A program made the position numbers and the translations under genes. A stretch of 64,000 nucleotides of DNA from Mucilaginibacter myungsuensis. Its GTDB lineage: Bacteria; Bacteroidota; Bacteroidia; Sphingobacteriales; Sphingobacteriaceae. Every line of letters begins with the position of its first letter. Position 1 is the first letter of the stretch. Shown here piece after piece: positions 60,987 to 64,000 of this stretch. Under the pieces are notes generated by a model. The model saw nothing but the letters and a program-made list of their open reading frames with translations, was not told the DNA's origin and did no database searches. The stretch lies in the NCBI RefSeq assembly GCF_015222005.1, contig NZ_JADFFL010000004.1, positions 186,001-250,000 of the forward strand, written 5' to 3'.

Positions 60987-63900
60987 TTACATAAAATTCC
61001 GCCCCTTATGAAATACCTCCTTGTCCGAATACACCGGCGAGGTGGTTTCATCACTTCGCGATAAGGTCAATACAGGCTGATCGACGGTAGGGATCGTGGT
61101 CAGGTTACTGAGTAGGGTATTTAGGTTAAAACAGCGTTTTACTACCACGTGTATCACCTGGCCTTCGATCTGCAACACACCTTCCACCATCAGCAAACGC
61201 GCTTGTAGTATTTCTTTCCGATATTTATCGAACATCTTTTCCCATACCACCAAGTTACTGAACCCTGTCTCGTCTTCGATGGTGACGAACAGTACACCCT
61301 TTGCCGTCCCCGGCCGTTGGCGCACAGTGACCAGTCCTGCCACCTTGATCTTGTCGCCGTTCTTGCGGTCGGCTAAAGTATTGGTGGGAACCACATGCAA
61401 CAGATCCAGTTTCTCGCGTACAAAACTTACGGGGTGTGCTTTAAGTGATAAGCCTATCGATGCATAATCCTGAACTACATGCTCGGCAGATGTCATTAGC
61501 GGCAAACTGACCTGTGCTTCATGCGCGCTTTCCGACTCCTGCCCGGCAAACAGGCCCATCGGTTTATCGCTCAAAGCAGGCACTTCCCACAAAGCCGATC
61601 GCCTGTCCAAATTCATCGAGCGAAAAGCATCTGCATCTGTCAACCGTTCTATGGCCGCCTGGGGTACACCGGCATTACTGATCTGACCGATGCTCCGGTA
61701 CCCCTCGCCCCTGTTAGTCACCAGCCTATCCATATCATCTTTATGCAAACCCTTTACCTGGCGAAAGCCTAAGCGCATGGCGCAATATTCGCCGTCTTTC
61801 TCCTCCAGCGTGTTATCCCAGTGCGAGTGGTTCACATCTACAGGCCGCATCACTACGCCGTGATTCTGTGCGTCTATCACGATCTGGGCCGGCTGATAAA
61901 AACCCATCGGCTGACTATTCAGCAAAGCCGCTGCGAACACATCCGGGTAAAAGCATTTGATATAACATGATATATAAACTAAATGCGCAAAACTTGTAGC
62001 ATGGCTTTCGGGGAAGCCGTAGCTACCAAAACCTTCCAGCTGTTTAAATATGCGTTCGGCATAGTTAAGATCATAGCCACGGGCGGTCATGCCGTTCACT
62101 AACTTATCATGCCATTCTTTCACCATCCCTTTGGCTTTAAAAGTAGCCATGCTGCGACGTAGGCCGTCAGCTTCTTCAGGGGTGAATTTGGCAGCCACCA
62201 TAGCTATTTCCATCGCCTGTTCCTGAAAGAGCGGTACACCTTTGGTTCTTGTTAATACAGGTCTCAACTCTTCGTTAGGGTAATCTTCGGGGTCGATACC
62301 ATCTCTACGTCTTAAATATGGGTGCACCATATCACCCTGTATCGGACCCGGACGAACGATAGCTACCTCGATGACCAGATCATAAAACTTGCGGGGACGC
62401 AACCTCGGCAACATGGACATTTGCGCACGGCTCTCGATCTGGAAAACGCCTAATGTATCGGCCTTGCAGATCATATCATAGACCGCTTTAACTTCTGCCG
62501 GAACTGTAGCCAACTCATACCGCTTACCATAATGCTGATCGATCAGATCAAATGCACGTCGGATACAACTGAGCATACCCAAAGCCAGCACGTCAACCTT
62601 AATGATACCAAGGTCCTCCAGATCGTCCTTGTTCCACTCCAGTTGGGTGCGGCCCTCCATGCGGGCGTTCAGTACTGGGCATAGGTCGGACAGTTTGCAT
62701 TGGGTGATCACAAAGCCGCCGGTATGCTGCCCTAACTGACGGGGGAAACCACGTAGCTGCTCGGTCAGTTGTAGCACTTTATGTAGGTCCTTATCATCAG
62801 GATTCAAGCCTTGCGCAATGATCCGTTCCCGGTCAAAAGCATCCTCGCTGAAATGCCATATGGCACCGGCCAACCGTTTGATGGTATCTTCGGATAAACC
62901 CATCGCCTTACCCACATCTCTGATAGCACCCTTAGAACGTTCCTGCGTCACCGTCGCAACGATACCCGCATGCTCGCGGCCATAAGTCTCGTAGATCCAT
63001 TGAATGATCTCTTCGCGGCGTTCGTGCTCAAAGTCTACGTCCACATCGGGCCATTCATCGCGCGCATCCGACATGAAGCGAGAGAACAGCAAGCGCGACT
63101 CCTCAGGGTTAACCGGGGTGATCCCCAAACAATAACACACCGTACAATTAGCCGCCGAGCCGCGCCCCTGATGCAGGATCTTTAATTCTTTAGCTTTGTT
63201 GACGTACTCGAATATCCGCAGGAAGTAAGGGGCCAGTTTACGCTTTTTAAAAAAGGCCAGTTCAAACTCTATTTGTGTTCTTAACTTATCCGATATCCCT
63301 TTCTTAAATCGTTCATTTGCCCCCTCCCAAGTGTAGGTAGCCAAATGCTCATCAGCCGTACGCCCATCCGGGCTTACCCATTCAGGTTCCAGATATTTTA
63401 GGTCATCCAAGGTGAAATTGCAGGCATTGGCTATCTCCTGCGTACGCTCGATAGCCGCCGGATATTGGCGAAACAAGCGATCTAACTCCTCCACCGGTTT
63501 CATAAATCGTTCTGCATTGGCATGCAAGCGGAAGCCAGCCGTATGGATGGTACATTTTTCGCGTACGCAGGTCTGTACATCCTGTAATTCGCGGCGTTCG
63601 GCGTTGTGATAATGCACATCGTTAGTAGCCACCATCGGCACGCCCAATTGCGCCAGGCGGAAGAAGCGTTTACCATCATCGCCGTTGTAAGTGCGGGTGG
63701 CGGCAACGTAAAGTTCCGTGCCGAATTGGGCATGATACTCGTTCAGGTGCTGCTTAAACTCATCATCGATATCGAACAACGCATTCAACGTATCGGGCGG
63801 GATGGCGATGAATTTTATACCCTCTTTGTGATCGTAAACGTCCTGTTTATATAGTTCGCACTTGCCCTTCTCTGTTCGGAGGTTGCCTTTGCTTAGTAAA

Positions 63901-64000
63901 GCACACATGCGCCCCCATGCAGTGATATCGGTAGGGTAAGCCAGCAAACTCGGACCATCCATAAGATCCAGGCGACAGGCAGGTATAAAGCCAATACCTT
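60987..64000 (-). CDS. dnaE2: Error-prone DNA polymerase DnaE2, 5' end beyond the window
   Basis: At least 1003 residues; the frame is open to the window edge (codon frame begins at 63998) and the missing N-terminus would hold the start of the PHP domain, so about 50-80 residues are absent. PHP-domain remnants (TNDVHYHNAERRELQD) come first, then polymerase palm motifs EWPDVDVDFEHERR (catalytic Asp pair near 320) and IIKVDVLALGMLS (third Asp), the SRAQMSMLPRLRPR segment, helix-hairpin-helix and the OB domain near the C-terminus (KVAGLVTVRQRPGTAKGV). DnaE2 works with ImuA/ImuB in damage-induced mutagenesis; an imuB gene is expected upstream, outside the window. Confidence 0.93.
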   Translation of the reverse strand, partial: GIGFIPACRLDLMDGPSLLAYPTDITAWGRMCALLSKGNLRTEKGKCELYKQDVYDHKEGIKFIAIPPDTLNALFDIDDEFKQHLNEYHAQFGTELYVAATRTYNGDDGKRFFRLAQLGVPMVATNDVHYHNAERRELQDVQTCVREKCTIHTAGFRLHANAERFMKPVEELDRLFRQYPAAIERTQEIANACNFTLDDLKYLEPEWVSPDGRTADEHLATYTWEGANERFKKGISDKLRTQIEFELAFFKKRKLAPYFLRIFEYVNKAKELKILHQGRGSAANCTVCYCLGITPVNPEESRLLFSRFMSDARDEWPDVDVDFEHERREEIIQWIYETYGREHAGIVATVTQERSKGAIRDVGKAMGLSEDTIKRLAGAIWHFSEDAFDRERIIAQGLNPDDKDLHKVLQLTEQLRGFPRQLGQHTGGFVITQCKLSDLCPVLNARMEGRTQLEWNKDDLEDLGIIKVDVLALGMLSCIRRAFDLIDQHYGKRYELATVPAEVKAVYDMICKADTLGVFQIESRAQMSMLPRLRPRKFYDLVIEVAIVRPGPIQGDMVHPYLRRRDGIDPEDYPNEELRPVLTRTKGVPLFQEQAMEIAMVAAKFTPEEADGLRRSMATFKAKGMVKEWHDKLVNGMTARGYDLNYAERIFKQLEGFGSYGFPESHATSFAHLVYISCYIKCFYPDVFAAALLNSQPMGFYQPAQIVIDAQNHGVVMRPVDVNHSHWDNTLEEKDGEYCAMRLGFRQVKGLHKDDMDRLVTNRGEGYRSIGQISNAGVPQAAIERLTDADAFRSMNLDRRSALWEVPALSDKPMGLFAGQESESAHEAQVSLPLMTSAEHVVQDYASIGLSLKAHPVSFVREKLDLLHVVPTNTLADRKNGDKIKVAGLVTVRQRPGTAKGVLFVTIEDETGFSNLVVWEKMFDKYRKEILQARLLMVEGVLQIEGQVIHVVVKRCFNLNTLLSNLTTIPTVDQPVLTLSRSDETTSPVYSDKEVFHKGRNFM

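Overview
The window is a piece of a Bacteroidota chromosome, most likely from the family Sphingobacteriaceae (Mucilaginibacter or Pedobacter-like). The evidence is the TonB-dependent receptors, SusCD-free sugar enzyme clusters, a DUF4249 lipoprotein beside its receptor, a PorT-like barrel protein, an HmuY-type haem lipoprotein, an RND pump fused to its TolC partner, almost no Shine-Dalgarno sequences, and promoters with the Bacteroidota minus-7 box TAnnTTTG. The assignment rests on gene families recognised by eye and not on any search.

Layout. 1-619: a terminator from outside the window and a secreted ankyrin protein. 1188-10054 (minus strand): a tight five-gene set with two clan GH-D alpha-galactosidase-type enzymes, an SGNH esterase and a GH95 enzyme, with a GntR-LacI type regulator inside it. 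10316-13836 (plus strand, divergent): an unrecognised 729-residue cytosolic protein, a GH130 enzyme and a SemiSWEET sugar transporter. Together these look like a machine that trims an acetylated, galactose- or fucose-decorated glycan outside the cytosol and phosphorolyses the core inside. 13845-17298: two exported hydrolases (CocE/S15 and M1). 18027-22751: HmuY lipoprotein, TonB receptor and divergent AraC regulator, with a 21-bp tandem repeat that looks like an operator. 22804-26212: a tiny membrane protein, a cytosolic alpha-amylase, a membrane protein and a metallo-beta-lactamase-fold lipoprotein. 26241-28220: small lipoprotein, DoxX-like protein and an AT-rich orphan. 28345-28978: tRNA-Leu and hscB. 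29039-39414: two large plug-domain paralogues on either side of kdsA, then kpsF/kdsD, a nucleotide-sugar dehydrogenase and an initiating glycosylphosphotransferase, i.e. Kdo and surface-polysaccharide genes. 39539-39687: tRNA-Leu with a copy of its 3' end downstream.

39716-48078: acyltransferase, bestrophin and a heavy-metal RND system (small secreted protein, CusA-TolC fusion, CusB-like adaptor). 48118-51123 (minus): a translesion-repair-like operon with a UmuD-like protein that lacks both catalytic residues, a Y-family polymerase, an SRAP protein, DUF4385 and DUF2256. 51299-60937: PAS histidine kinase, DUF1761, YdeI-like, PorT-like, DUF4249/TonB receptor pair, a PAS fragment and a basic secretory protein-like metallopeptidase. 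60987-64000: DnaE2, cut by the window edge.

No transposase, integrase, phage or CRISPR array was seen. The strongest candidates for new biology are the umuD-like/umuC/SRAP/DUF4385/DUF2256 operon, the unrecognised protein with GH130 and SemiSWEET, the internal signal peptide in the RND-TolC fusion, and the 21-bp repeat between the haem genes and their regulator.
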